DNA of 64,000 nucleotides from Proteobacteria bacterium ST_bin11 (GTDB lineage Bacteria > Pseudomonadota > Gammaproteobacteria > Methylococcales > Methylomonadaceae). Positions 9,388-18,500 of this stretch are shown here, one piece after another. How positions within the stretch are numbered: the first letter of the stretch is position 1; each line of letters opens with the position of its first letter. Both the position numbers and the translations under genes were made by a program. The notes below the pieces were generated by a model that had not been told where the DNA came from, did no database searches, and worked only from the letters and a program-made list of their open reading frames with translations. Location of the stretch: assembly GCA_002083615.1 (NCBI GenBank), contig MSXO01000005.1, positions 104,764-168,763 of the forward strand, given 5' to 3'.

Positions 9388-11481
9388 ATGCAAAGCTACA
9401 TCTATTATAGTTACTTGAGCGCAGCAATTGCTTATAGTCTTTTACTTTTGTATGCTTGCACTAGGAAAAACTTGCACGCCCCCTTCATAGTAGCAGTTCT
9501 GTGCTCGATAGCCTGGTGTATAAGCGTAATTCTTTCAACAAAAAACAGCCATTTCTTCTATGCTGACACTCTACCCTACGAAACACTCCGTAATGCATCC
9601 TGGTTTTTACAACTTGGATTATTGCTGTCTAAGCAGCGATATAATGATCACAAGCAAATATTTAAATCTAAGTTTAGCTTAGTCGCAGTCATAATTTTTG
9701 CTGTAGTGCTAACTATCGAGGTCTTCTCCACCCCTCTAGGCTTCCTTCGAGAACATCTAAATCTGGACCCTCGTTTCTCATCGCACGTTGTATTCGCTGT
9801 ATTTGGCCTTATTTTGGTAGAGCAGCTTTACCGTAGCACCCCTCTAAAGCAAAGGTGGAATCTCAAGTTTCTGTGCATAAGTCTAGGCTCACTTTTTGCG
9901 GTGGACTTACTGGTTTATAGCAAGTCGTTGCTATTCAGCACCCTCGACTTCGGACTATGGCAGTCTCGAGGTGTAATCAACACACTGATGACGCCGTTTT
10001 TGGCAGTCACACTAACCCGACTAAAGCTTAACAGTCAAAGCACCGAACTGACAACACCCCGTAAAACAATTTTTTACACAACGATCCTTTTCGGTTGCGG
10101 CCTTTATTTAATCCTCATGTCATTTGCCGGTTTTTATATCAAACGCGCAAATACGGAATGGGGCGAAGTTGCACAAACTCTATTTATTTTTCTTGCCATT
10201 CTCCTGCTTATTATCCCGTTCACATCAGGTAAAATCAGAGCAGTATCTAAAGTCTACTTTAGTAAACATTTCTTCCATTACAGCTATGATTACCGTGAAG
10301 AGTGGCTCAAAATCAGTAAATCGCTCGCCAAGCTTGAGTCTCTTGACGAGCTAAAAGGGTTCATCATAACCACCTTGACAGACTTGGTAGAGAGCGCGGG
10401 GGGAGGATTGTGGTTAAAAAATGATCAAGGCCAGTTTTTTTTAGCTGCTGAGCAAAATCTCAAGCTTACACCTCAGGAAATCGAATACCTCCAAAATTTA
10501 GACGATCTGCCTCAATATCTTGCCAATAAGCAATGGGTGATCGACTTTTTCGAACTAGCTCATGCTCCAGAGGTTTACGATGACATCGATTTATCACCAT
10601 GGTGCTACGAGGATAGCCAAGTTTGGCTTATAGTTCCGTTATTCCATCTAAATAAGCTCGAAGCTTTTGCGGTACTGACCCAGGCACGTGCACCGCGAAA
10701 ACTTGACTGGGAGGACCACGACCTCTTGAAAACAGTTGGGATGCAACTTGCCAACGCTATAGCTCTAAATCGAACAAGCGAAGAACTTGCCAATAATCGT
10801 CAATTTGAGACTTACCACCGCCTGTCCGCGTATCTAGTGCACGACCTCAAAAACCTGGTAGCCCAAATCTCATTGATCGTGAAAAACGCGGAAAAACATA
10901 AACACAATCCAGACTTCTTCGACGACACGATAGATACGCTAAACAATGTAGTTAAGAAAATGCATCATATCGTCGAGCAGCTAAAACAAGGCGAAACCAA
11001 CGCAACCACGGCTAACACATTTATCAATCTAGTGGAATTGGTTAAAAATATCGCGCAACAACATCGCGGCACACCAACTTTGCAGATGAGCACAACATTG
11101 AGCGATTGCTTTGTCACCGCCGACAAAATAAAACTAACAAACATCTTGACAAATTTGGTTCAAAACGCACAAGACGCCACTACAAAAAGCGGTGGTTGGG
11201 TTAAGCTTGAATTAACAAAAAACCAAGACTATGCTGTCGTCAAGATAATTGACAACGGCATAGGCATGGAAAAACAGTTTATTGCTGAGCGTCTGTTCAA
11301 GCCGTTCGATACGACAAAAGGCAATGCTGGCATGGGAATCGGCGCCTACGAAGCCCGCGATTACATTCTAAAGCAATCTGGAAGTATCCGGGTTGATAGC
11401 AATCCAGGTCAAGGCACCGCTTTCACCATTCAGTTACCACTAGCTCAGCGAGTTTCCGCCAGGCAAGGAAATAATGACTAA
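9388..11481 (+). CDS. prsK: PEP-CTERM system histidine kinase PrsK
   Basis: A 697-residue membrane sensor kinase. Roughly eight transmembrane segments fill the first 300 residues, followed by a GAF-like domain (about 310-460). The dimerisation/phosphoacceptor helix carries YLVHDLKNLVAQ with the phosphorylated His near residue 485. The HATPase_c domain has N (LVQNAQDAT), G1 (DNGIGM) and G2 (AGMGIGAY) boxes. This matches the PrsK family (TIGR02916). It overlaps prsR by 8 bases (ATGACTAA), so the pair is translationally coupled. It should sense a membrane or surface signal and phosphorylate PrsR, which activates sigma-54 promoters of PEP-CTERM genes. Confidence 0.93.
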   Translation: MQSYIYYSYLSAAIAYSLLLLYACTRKNLHAPFIVAVLCSIAWCISVILSTKNSHFFYADTLPYETLRNASWFLQLGLLLSKQRYNDHKQIFKSKFSLVAVIIFAVVLTIEVFSTPLGFLREHLNLDPRFSSHVVFAVFGLILVEQLYRSTPLKQRWNLKFLCISLGSLFAVDLLVYSKSLLFSTLDFGLWQSRGVINTLMTPFLAVTLTRLKLNSQSTELTTPRKTIFYTTILFGCGLYLILMSFAGFYIKRANTEWGEVAQTLFIFLAILLLIIPFTSGKIRAVSKVYFSKHFFHYSYDYREEWLKISKSLAKLESLDELKGFIITTLTDLVESAGGGLWLKNDQGQFFLAAEQNLKLTPQEIEYLQNLDDLPQYLANKQWVIDFFELAHAPEVYDDIDLSPWCYEDSQVWLIVPLFHLNKLEAFAVLTQARAPRKLDWEDHDLLKTVGMQLANAIALNRTSEELANNRQFETYHRLSAYLVHDLKNLVAQISLIVKNAEKHKHNPDFFDDTIDTLNNVVKKMHHIVEQLKQGETNATTANTFINLVELVKNIAQQHRGTPTLQMSTTLSDCFVTADKIKLTNILTNLVQNAQDATTKSGGWVKLELTKNQDYAVVKIIDNGIGMEKQFIAERLFKPFDTTKGNAGMGIGAYEARDYILKQSGSIRVDSNPGQGTAFTIQLPLAQRVSARQGNND

Positions 11482-12847
11482 CTCTAAAGTACTCTTGATT
11501 ATCGAGGACGACCCAGGTTTACAAAAACAGCTCAAGTGGGCCTTCGAGCAATATGAAGTAGTAATAGCAAGTAACAGAGATGAAGCAATAGTAGCCCTTA
11601 GGCGTTATGAGCCAAGCGTAGTTACCTTGGATCTAGGCTTACCACCCGACCCTAGCAACGCCACAGAAGGACTAGCAACTCTCAAAGAAATCCTCGAGTT
11701 AATACCGGCTACAAAGGTAATCGTGGTAACCGGCAATGATGACCGAGCGAATGCCATTCACGCTGTGGCATTAGGCGCTTATGATTTTTATCAAAAACCG
11801 GTTGACCCTGATGTCTTAGGTTTAATTATAGAAAGAGCATTTCAGCTAGACGCACTGGAACGCGATTATCAAATATTGCAACAACAAAAACCCCTGACGG
11901 GCGTTATAGCAACCAGCCCTCAGATGCAGTCGGTCATGAGAATGATCGAAAAGATTGCCCCGACCCAAGCAACCGTACTGCTAATCGGCGAAAGCGGTAC
12001 CGGCAAAGAGTTGATGGCAAAAGCCCTACATCGCTTAAGCACGCGCGCATCTCAGCCTTTTGTAGCGGTTAACTGCGCCGCCATTCCAGAAACACTGCTA
12101 GAGAGCGAATTATTCGGCTATGAGAAAGGTGCATTCACCGGCGCGGTAGCACAAACCAAAGGCAAAATCGAATATGCGCAAGGCGGAACATTCTTTTTAG
12201 ACGAAATAGGCGATCTACCTTTTGCGTTACAAGCTAAATTACTTCGATTTATCCAGGAACGCGTCATAGAACGCTTAGGAGGCCGAAAGGAGATTATTGT
12301 CGATGTGCGCATCATCTGCGCAACTCATCGCCATTTGCCCGACCTTATTGCGCAAGGCAACTTTCGGGGAGATTTATATTACCGGCTTAGCGAGATCGTG
12401 GTTGATATTCCGCCCCTACGCGAGCGCGAAGGGGACATCATCACCATCGCTAACGCCCTTATTCAAAGATATTGCCGCGAGAACAATTCCAAGGAAAAAC
12501 ACTTTTCCCATGACGCAGCCCGCGCCCTAGAGACCTACAGTTGGCCGGGCAACATTCGGGAGATGGAGAATAAAATTAAACGGGCTGTCATCTTATCAGA
12601 CAGCAATTTCGTTACTGCTGAAGAACTGGAGATTGGTAGCGATAACGACAAATCCATGCCGCTAAATCTAAAGTCGGTGCGAGAAGCCGCTGAAACCATC
12701 GCTATCAAGCGGGCTCTTACCTACGCAGACCATAATATATCCGAAGCAGCCAAACTATTGGGAGTTACCCGTCCGACTCTGTACGGTTTATTTGAAAAGT
12801 ACGGGCTTCAATCTCTGTTGCGCAATCATGATGAACATATTGAGTGA
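11474..12847 (+). CDS. prsR: Sigma-54-dependent response regulator PrsR
   Basis: A 457-residue NtrC-type activator. It has a receiver domain with phosphoacceptor Asp53 (VVTLDLGLPP), an AAA+ domain with Walker A GESGTGKE (172-179) and the sigma-54-contacting loop GAFTGA (219-224), and a C-terminal Fis-type helix-turn-helix (ISEAAKLLGVTRPTLYGLF). It matches PrsR (TIGR02915). With PrsK it forms the two-component system known to act through RpoN on PEP-CTERM protein genes in other bacteria. A sigma-54 promoter candidate lies upstream of a sorting-tag gene at the far end of this window (63845-63858), which could be a target. Confidence 0.93.
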   Translation: MTNSKVLLIIEDDPGLQKQLKWAFEQYEVVIASNRDEAIVALRRYEPSVVTLDLGLPPDPSNATEGLATLKEILELIPATKVIVVTGNDDRANAIHAVALGAYDFYQKPVDPDVLGLIIERAFQLDALERDYQILQQQKPLTGVIATSPQMQSVMRMIEKIAPTQATVLLIGESGTGKELMAKALHRLSTRASQPFVAVNCAAIPETLLESELFGYEKGAFTGAVAQTKGKIEYAQGGTFFLDEIGDLPFALQAKLLRFIQERVIERLGGRKEIIVDVRIICATHRHLPDLIAQGNFRGDLYYRLSEIVVDIPPLREREGDIITIANALIQRYCRENNSKEKHFSHDAARALETYSWPGNIREMENKIKRAVILSDSNFVTAEELEIGSDNDKSMPLNLKSVREAAETIAIKRALTYADHNISEAAKLLGVTRPTLYGLFEKYGLQSLLRNHDEHIE

Positions 12848-12877
12848 CGCCGATAGCCTAACGTCGAGAAATTTGCG

Positions 12878-12908
12878 GTTGGCGGCAAAACTTTATAAAG
12901 ACGCCAAC
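12878..12908. terminator. Inverted repeat between convergent prsR and acyltransferase genes
   Basis: GTTGGCG (12878-12884) and CGCCAAC (12902-12908) form a 7-bp stem with a 17-base A/T-rich loop. It sits between the converging 3' ends of prsR and the second acyltransferase. No good T-tract follows on either side, so termination is only a guess from position. Confidence 0.3.
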
Positions 12909-12915
12909 AGTGGGA

Positions 12916-13677
12916 CTAAGCTCTAGCCACATAAGAAACGACACCAATTTGCTTTACCTGACGCCTACCCGCCTCTTTGTCAATATCAGAATACATCCGA
13001 AAATCATTTCTGTAATCCTCTAACCATAACGGATTTTCCAGAATTTTCTTAACACTCAAATAGTAAGGTTCCCGCGAGCTTTGGCGCGGACTAGCATTGC
13101 CTACTTGCTGAACATCAAAACCTTGCTTTTTAACTAAAGACGCCAGTGCCGGATTGTATAGGGTATACCAGTGCTTGATGCCATTGCGGGCAGAATAAAT
13201 CGCCGCCGCTCTATAAAGTCCCCACATGATATTTCTATTCATATTGCCGCAGTCATGCAGAAAACTAATTTTTCGACTTTCTTCAGTCACATCGACTGAC
13301 GTGTTTCTCAAAGCAAAACGCCTTGCTTCCTTAATAATGCACAACCTGGATATTTCGACGGAATTTTTGTATCTATCTCTAGATAATCGCTCAAAAGCAA
13401 CTCCGCTTTCCTGAAAAGGAAACACTTGACCTTTGTGCATCACCATCCTTATTCCACCCAACCACTGCCTAGTGTATCGATGCCTAACTAAAAAATGAAC
13501 AGCACAATTGTCCCATTCATCTTTCTCTTGTTGATCGGGGAACCGCCGTTTATCTTCTAAACCCACTTCCTCGCAATAAACCCGATATCTAAGTTCATAA
13601 TGGATTTTTTTAGTTTCCGGCGTATCCGCCAAAAAAACCTCAAAACAATTGTCAAAAGACTGCTTCTGTCGATTCAA
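12916..13677 (-). CDS. PEP-CTERM/exosortase-associated acyltransferase (second copy)
   Basis: A 253-residue protein of the same family as 8045-8782, sharing RYRVYCEE near the N-terminus and EISRLC in the core. It is more divergent at the C-terminus (HWYTLYNPALASLVKKQGF, then a basic tail). It is a single minus-strand gene converging on prsR. The fold is GNAT/autoinducer-synthase-like; no substrate can be read from sequence. Having two paralogues may mean two acyl groups or acceptors, or one copy may have a signalling role. Confidence 0.82.
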   Translation of the reverse strand: MNRQKQSFDNCFEVFLADTPETKKIHYELRYRVYCEEVGLEDKRRFPDQQEKDEWDNCAVHFLVRHRYTRQWLGGIRMVMHKGQVFPFQESGVAFERLSRDRYKNSVEISRLCIIKEARRFALRNTSVDVTEESRKISFLHDCGNMNRNIMWGLYRAAAIYSARNGIKHWYTLYNPALASLVKKQGFDVQQVGNASPRQSSREPYYLSVKKILENPLWLEDYRNDFRMYSDIDKEAGRRQVKQIGVVSYVARA

Positions 13678-13787
13678 GAGACACCCTACCTAAGCAAAGA
13701 AAAATCCCCAACAAGTTCAAGCAACTAGTTACTTTCACTCGCACTTAGCTGAGATGGTATCGCAAATGGAGTTAATTTCAATATATA

Positions 13788-13827
13788 TTGTAAAAAAAAC
13801 CGACACTAAAAATATTTGCTTTTTAGT
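13788..13827 (-). terminator. AT-rich rho-independent terminator of the transglutaminase operon
   Basis: On the minus strand ACTAAAAA, a 7-base loop and TTTTTAGT (dyad at 13805-13827) are followed by GTCGG and a run of eight T. This lies just after the stop of the transglutaminase gene. The stem is AT-rich, so strength is uncertain. The rest of the gap 13678-13840 shows no other clear signal. Confidence 0.5.
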
Positions 13828-13840
13828 TACACTGTTCAAT

Positions 13841-16800
13841 TCAGATCGCGTTCCAGCGTAAATCCAGCGTGAACGAATAGTCCCGATTTAGCTCCTCAGC
13901 AGGTAATTCCAGCACGGTATCCGTTGGCGTATGGCCATGTTGCCAGAAACGACTAACTCGTCGCCCTTCGGCTTCGTAGGCGTTAACAGGCAGGGTGTCA
14001 TAATTGCGACCACCCGGGTGAGAAACGTGATAAGTGCAACCGCCTATAGACCGACTGTTCCAGGTATCAACTAAATCGAATACCAGGGGTGCCTGCACCC
14101 CAATAGTGGGATGCAAAGCCGAAGGTGGGTTCCAGGCGCGATAGCGGATGCCCGCCACCAACTCCCCTTGCTTGCCGGTAGCACGAAGGGGCACTCTACG
14201 GCCATTGCAGGTCAATGCGTAGCGTTCACCTATGGCACCGCTTAGTTTAACCTGCAAGCGTTCCACCGATGAGTCAACATAGCGCGCGGTACCGCTACTG
14301 GTAATTTCTTCACCTAGAACGTGCCACGGCTCTATGGCCTGGTATAGATCCAACTGCAAATCGTCAACCCGCAAGCTACCAATCCTGGGAAAGCGAAACT
14401 CCAGAAAAGGAGCAAACCATTCGGTCTTGAACTCGTAACCAGCCGTCTGAAGATCGCGCGCTACATCGTAAATGTCGCTGGCAACAAAGTGAGGGAGCAT
14501 AAAGCGATCATGTAACTGGGTACCCCAACGTACCAACGGCTTTTTGTAAGGCTCACGCCAGAACCATGCCACTAGAGTCCTTAGCAGCAGCATTTGCATC
14601 AGGCTCATTCGTGCATGCGGCGGCATTTCAAACGCACGCAGTTCCAACAGCCCAAGACGTCCGGCATCGGTCCCAGGCGCATAGAGTTTATCTATACAAA
14701 ACTCGCTACGGTGGGTGTTGCCGGTCATATCCACCAGCAAGTTGCGGAATAATCTATCCACCAGCCAAGGCGCAGTTACTTCGCCGTCAGGCATTTGTTG
14801 AAAGGCAATTTCCAGTTCGTAAAGACTATCGTTGCGGGCCTCATCGACTCGTGGCGCTTGGCTGGTCGGGCCGAGAAACAAGCCGGAAAACAAATAGGAC
14901 AGAGCAGGATGATGCTGCCAATAGGTCACCAGACTACGCAACAAATCGGGGCGCCGCAAAATAGGACTGTCCGCAGGCGTGATGCCACCCAAAGTCACGT
15001 GATTGCCACCACCGGTTCCGGTGTGACGACCATCCAGCATGAACTTCTCGGTGCCGAGCCTTGTTAAGCGCGCCAACTCATACAAGGTCGTGGTGTTATG
15101 CACCAATTCTTGCCAACTGGCGGCCGGATGGATATTTACCTCGATCACACCCGGATCGGGCGTCACCGGCAAACGGGTCAGGCGCAAATCATGCGGCGGC
15201 TGATATCCCTCAATCACTACCGGCATCTTTAGCGCCGCAGCAGTCGACTCCACCGAAGCAATGATGTCCAAGTAATGCTCTAACTCGGTTGTGGGAGGCA
15301 CAAACACATACAACCGACCGTCACGCGTCTGTACCGATAATGCGGTATGCGGCACCCATTCTGGATCGTGCGGCGTTTCATCATCTGCCGCTTCCATTTC
15401 GTTTGGATGTAATTCCTGCTTCGCCATTTGGCTGTAACGACGACTCACCTCGGAATCGATATCGCCTAGGGGTTCCACCGGCTCGTAAAGACTGCGCTCA
15501 TGGGCATGATCGCGCTCTTCGAACGGCACCCAAGGCAGACTGTTCAACGGTAGGCGCAAACCCATCGCCGAGTCGCCCGGCACCAGGAACATCTCACCGC
15601 GCCGAAACTCCCAAGCAGTGCTACTCCAAGCACTGTCCTGGTAACTCCAGTGCAGCGGCAGAACATAACCAATTGGCGCGCCGAGGTCCGCGCTGAGCAA
15701 TTTGGTCAGACGCTGACGTTCCATATCGTCTTTTAAATCAACCTGCAAAGGATCAAGGTTTTTCGGTACCAGACCCTCCTGCAACAGGTAGTAAATTGGA
15801 TCTTCGTAACCCGGCAGAATGAACTCGCCTGCCAAACCCAATCGTTTGACTAACTCACGAATAAAGGCTTCAGCCTGCTTGGTCTCAAAACCATAATCAC
15901 GGCTCTCATCCGCCAACAAGGCCGGATTCTTCCAGATAGGTTTGCCATCTTTGCGCCAAAAACAAGCCAACTGCCAGCGTGGTAAAGCCTCACCTGGATA
16001 CCATTTGCCCTGACCAAAATACAACAATCCGCCGGGCGCAAAGCTGTCACGCAAACGCCTGACCAACTTGCCGGCCAATTTGCGCTTTTCCTCGCCATCC
16101 GCATCCGTGTTCCACTCCGGCGCATCCATATTATCGATGGATACAAAAGTTGGCTCACCGCCCATGGTTAAGCGCACATCACCGGCTTTCAGTTCGGTAT
16201 CGACCTTTTCGCCAAGACGTTCGATGTCTGCCCATTGCCTATCGGTATAGGGCTTGGTAACACGAGGATCCTCATGAATGCGACTGACACGATTGGAAAA
16301 CCCGAAAGTGGTCTCGGCCTTGCCGACAAAACCGCCGCTGACCGGGGCAGCGCTGACATAATCTGCGGTACAAGCTAGTGGGATATGACCTTCACCGGCA
16401 AATAACCCGGACGTTGGGTCTAGACCAACCCAGCCCGCTCCAGGAATATACACCTCAGCCCAAGCATGTAGATCGGTAAAATCGTGATCGGTACCGGAAG
16501 GACCATCCAGCGACTTGACATCCGCCACCAGTTGCACCAAATACCCAGACACAAAGCGCGCAGCCAAACCCATATGCCGTAACACCTGGACCAACAACCA
16601 GCCCGAGTCTCGACAAGAACCCAATTTTTTTTCCAGGGTTTCTTCGCAACTTTGCACACCCGGCTCCATCCGAATGGCATAGTTGACGACCTGATTCACA
16701 GCCTGATTGATGCCCACCAGAAAATCGACGATGCCTTGCTTGTCCCGTTTCAATCCAGCCAAAAAGGCTTGCAGCAAAGGCCCTTGCTCACGAATTTCTA

Positions 16801-17152
16801 GGTAGGGCGCAAGTTCCTTGGCCAATTGTTCCGGGTAAGCAAACGGATAATGCTCGGCGTACTCTTCCAGAAAAAAGTCGAAGGGATTGATCACCGTCAT
16901 ATCGGCGATCAGATCCACCTCTATCGAAAATTCGGTAGTTTTTTCCGGGAACACTAAGCGGGCAAGGTAATTGCCGAACGGATCCTGCTGCCAGTTAATG
17001 AAGTGCTTATCCGGCTTGACGGTCAGCGAATACGCGCTCACCTCCGTCCGCGAGTGCGACGCTGGTCTCAGCCGCAAGACATGGGGACCCAGTTGAACCG
17101 GGTGATCGTAGTGGTAACTGGTTTTGTGATTAATCGCGACTCTAATACTCAT
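13841..17152 (-). CDS. Large transglutaminase-like / DUF2126 protein
   Basis: A 1103-residue two-part protein. The N-terminal 300 residues have a Bact_transglu_N region and a transglutaminase-like core with the full catalytic triad: Cys180 (KLGSCRDSGWLLVQ), His229 (DLHAWAEVYIPG) and Asp245 (GLDPTSG). The remaining 800 residues are the DUF2126 region, with motifs such as RLTMGGEPTFVSIDN and LDGRHTGTGGGNHVTLGG. It begins on a 4-base ATGA overlap with the preceding VOC gene. With alpha-E and permuted ATP-grasp partners it forms a conserved set that comparative genomics has linked to peptide synthesis or modification; the actual product is not known. Confidence 0.88.
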   Translation of the reverse strand: MSIRVAINHKTSYHYDHPVQLGPHVLRLRPASHSRTEVSAYSLTVKPDKHFINWQQDPFGNYLARLVFPEKTTEFSIEVDLIADMTVINPFDFFLEEYAEHYPFAYPEQLAKELAPYLEIREQGPLLQAFLAGLKRDKQGIVDFLVGINQAVNQVVNYAIRMEPGVQSCEETLEKKLGSCRDSGWLLVQVLRHMGLAARFVSGYLVQLVADVKSLDGPSGTDHDFTDLHAWAEVYIPGAGWVGLDPTSGLFAGEGHIPLACTADYVSAAPVSGGFVGKAETTFGFSNRVSRIHEDPRVTKPYTDRQWADIERLGEKVDTELKAGDVRLTMGGEPTFVSIDNMDAPEWNTDADGEEKRKLAGKLVRRLRDSFAPGGLLYFGQGKWYPGEALPRWQLACFWRKDGKPIWKNPALLADESRDYGFETKQAEAFIRELVKRLGLAGEFILPGYEDPIYYLLQEGLVPKNLDPLQVDLKDDMERQRLTKLLSADLGAPIGYVLPLHWSYQDSAWSSTAWEFRRGEMFLVPGDSAMGLRLPLNSLPWVPFEERDHAHERSLYEPVEPLGDIDSEVSRRYSQMAKQELHPNEMEAADDETPHDPEWVPHTALSVQTRDGRLYVFVPPTTELEHYLDIIASVESTAAALKMPVVIEGYQPPHDLRLTRLPVTPDPGVIEVNIHPAASWQELVHNTTTLYELARLTRLGTEKFMLDGRHTGTGGGNHVTLGGITPADSPILRRPDLLRSLVTYWQHHPALSYLFSGLFLGPTSQAPRVDEARNDSLYELEIAFQQMPDGEVTAPWLVDRLFRNLLVDMTGNTHRSEFCIDKLYAPGTDAGRLGLLELRAFEMPPHARMSLMQMLLLRTLVAWFWREPYKKPLVRWGTQLHDRFMLPHFVASDIYDVARDLQTAGYEFKTEWFAPFLEFRFPRIGSLRVDDLQLDLYQAIEPWHVLGEEITSSGTARYVDSSVERLQVKLSGAIGERYALTCNGRRVPLRATGKQGELVAGIRYRAWNPPSALHPTIGVQAPLVFDLVDTWNSRSIGGCTYHVSHPGGRNYDTLPVNAYEAEGRRVSRFWQHGHTPTDTVLELPAEELNRDYSFTLDLRWNAI

Positions 17153-18402
17153 GCTGGCACCGAACTGCTGGCTTCGCTTTCAGCCTGCAATAGCCTTAAA
17201 TTTTCTTCCACGCCCGCCGCGTGCGTCAATTCCGCCACGTTCTGCTTGGTGAAAAAGCCGTCGAAATCGCCGAAACGTTGCACATATTCAACTATCAAAG
17301 AGGAATGCTCCGATGCACTGGAAAATATCTGCTTCAAGCCTTCCTCGCGCGAACCGATCACATCCAGCAGAAAGTCCTTGCCCCTAGCCCTGATGGCCTG
17401 AACCACATAATCGATATTGGCTTGGCCGCCGATCTCGCCATCCGCCACTTCCAACGCAACATGATGCAAGCGCGGGCCATAGTTACGCACAAAACTCTCG
17501 GTCGGCGACGGCAGGCCTACAAGGTGATTGACAAAATAAGGATGATTGGCTGCGGTAAACACTTTGGCCGGACTAATCCGTTCTTCGGGATAATGAATAC
17601 TTTTGGTGACATTGGTCGACGAATTCTGATTAGCAATATCGTAGGAACCCCAGTAATAGTAACTGGATAGGGTTAGATATTCCAAAATAGCCACCTCCCG
17701 ATTCTGGCTGTAAACCCGGGTAGCTAAATGATCGACAGGCCGAATCAATTTATCCAGGCCCAATTCTTCCTGAATTTCCTTGGCTTGCCGGTAACCGCGA
17801 TTCACGTCATCGAGAATCACGCTGTTGCCCAATGCATACACTCTTATATCTTCTGGCGGGCGTTCCCAGTAAGCAACTATGTTATGCGTATACGGCGATG
17901 GTTTGACGATGGCCATATTACCCGGCAATTCCAATTTTCGAATTTGATCCTGATTGAAGAAGCGAATTTCCCTGGCTTTTTGCTGCTCGACCACTTCATG
18001 CAAATTGCTGACGCGAAAAATCTCTCCCATATACCGCGAATTGGGTTTGTGCGCACCGATCGGGTAGACCTCGTTCAGGCTACGGAAGATATCGCCACGA
18101 CCGGGGACCCGCACCTCCCGGACCAATAGGTCGGGTGAATTCATGTCAATACGCAGCACATGGGTCCAATGACCTTCCGATTCCAACGTCACCAGATAGT
18201 GATAAGGTGTCATCAACGCCAATTCGCTGACGTAGGCCGCTGAGCACCCCGGCTCCACCGTCAACATTAACGCATCGATTTCGCGGATCATCTCGGTCAG
18301 ACCTGTCCGATCCCGGTTTTCTAGCAATTTGAGCAGAAATTCGTCAAACCAGGGCGAATTGGCCTTGTCGCCCTGCTTGGGGTGGATTAGTGAATTTATC
18401 AT
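17149..18402 (-). CDS. Putative HPPD-like VOC-fold non-heme iron dioxygenase
   Basis: This 417-residue protein is not one I recognise by name. Its second half resembles 4-hydroxyphenylpyruvate dioxygenase. RPVDHLATRVY (His225) matches the first metal-binding strand, and RLHHVALEV (His313/His314) matches the second. The segment LKQIFSSASEHSSLIVEYVQRF (seen as two parts, with Glu372 in VEYVQR) matches the glutamate strand, which in HPPD reads FFEFIQR. A glycine- and Phe-rich DFDGFF follows, like the C-terminal gating helix. The first 200 residues have no match I can name. It is coupled by ATGA to the transglutaminase gene. The assignment is from motifs only; a metal-free VOC protein remains possible. 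Confidence 0.55.
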   Translation of the reverse strand: MINSLIHPKQGDKANSPWFDEFLLKLLENRDRTGLTEMIREIDALMLTVEPGCSAAYVSELALMTPYHYLVTLESEGHWTHVLRIDMNSPDLLVREVRVPGRGDIFRSLNEVYPIGAHKPNSRYMGEIFRVSNLHEVVEQQKAREIRFFNQDQIRKLELPGNMAIVKPSPYTHNIVAYWERPPEDIRVYALGNSVILDDVNRGYRQAKEIQEELGLDKLIRPVDHLATRVYSQNREVAILEYLTLSSYYYWGSYDIANQNSSTNVTKSIHYPEERISPAKVFTAANHPYFVNHLVGLPSPTESFVRNYGPRLHHVALEVADGEIGGQANIDYVVQAIRARGKDFLLDVIGSREEGLKQIFSSASEHSSLIVEYVQRFGDFDGFFTKQNVAELTHAAGVEENLRLLQAESEASSSVPA

Positions 18403-18500
18403 CCGTTTACCTCTAACTCTATGTATCCATTAGGCTGAATCGCAAACAATTCCGTCAAACCCCAAAAAACAAATACTTACGACAGGGGTTAATCAAGCGC

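Noticed and set aside
13678..13700. GG-N10-GC pattern (GGATTTTTCTTTGC) upstream of the second acyltransferase as a sigma-54 promoter
   Set aside because: The flanking bases fit poorly and the start of transcription would fall about 5 bases before the start codon, leaving no room for a leader.
14566..15696. Several plus-strand frames of 67-135 codons opposite the transglutaminase gene
   Set aside because: They are antisense shadows of a strongly supported coding frame with GC-rich third positions.
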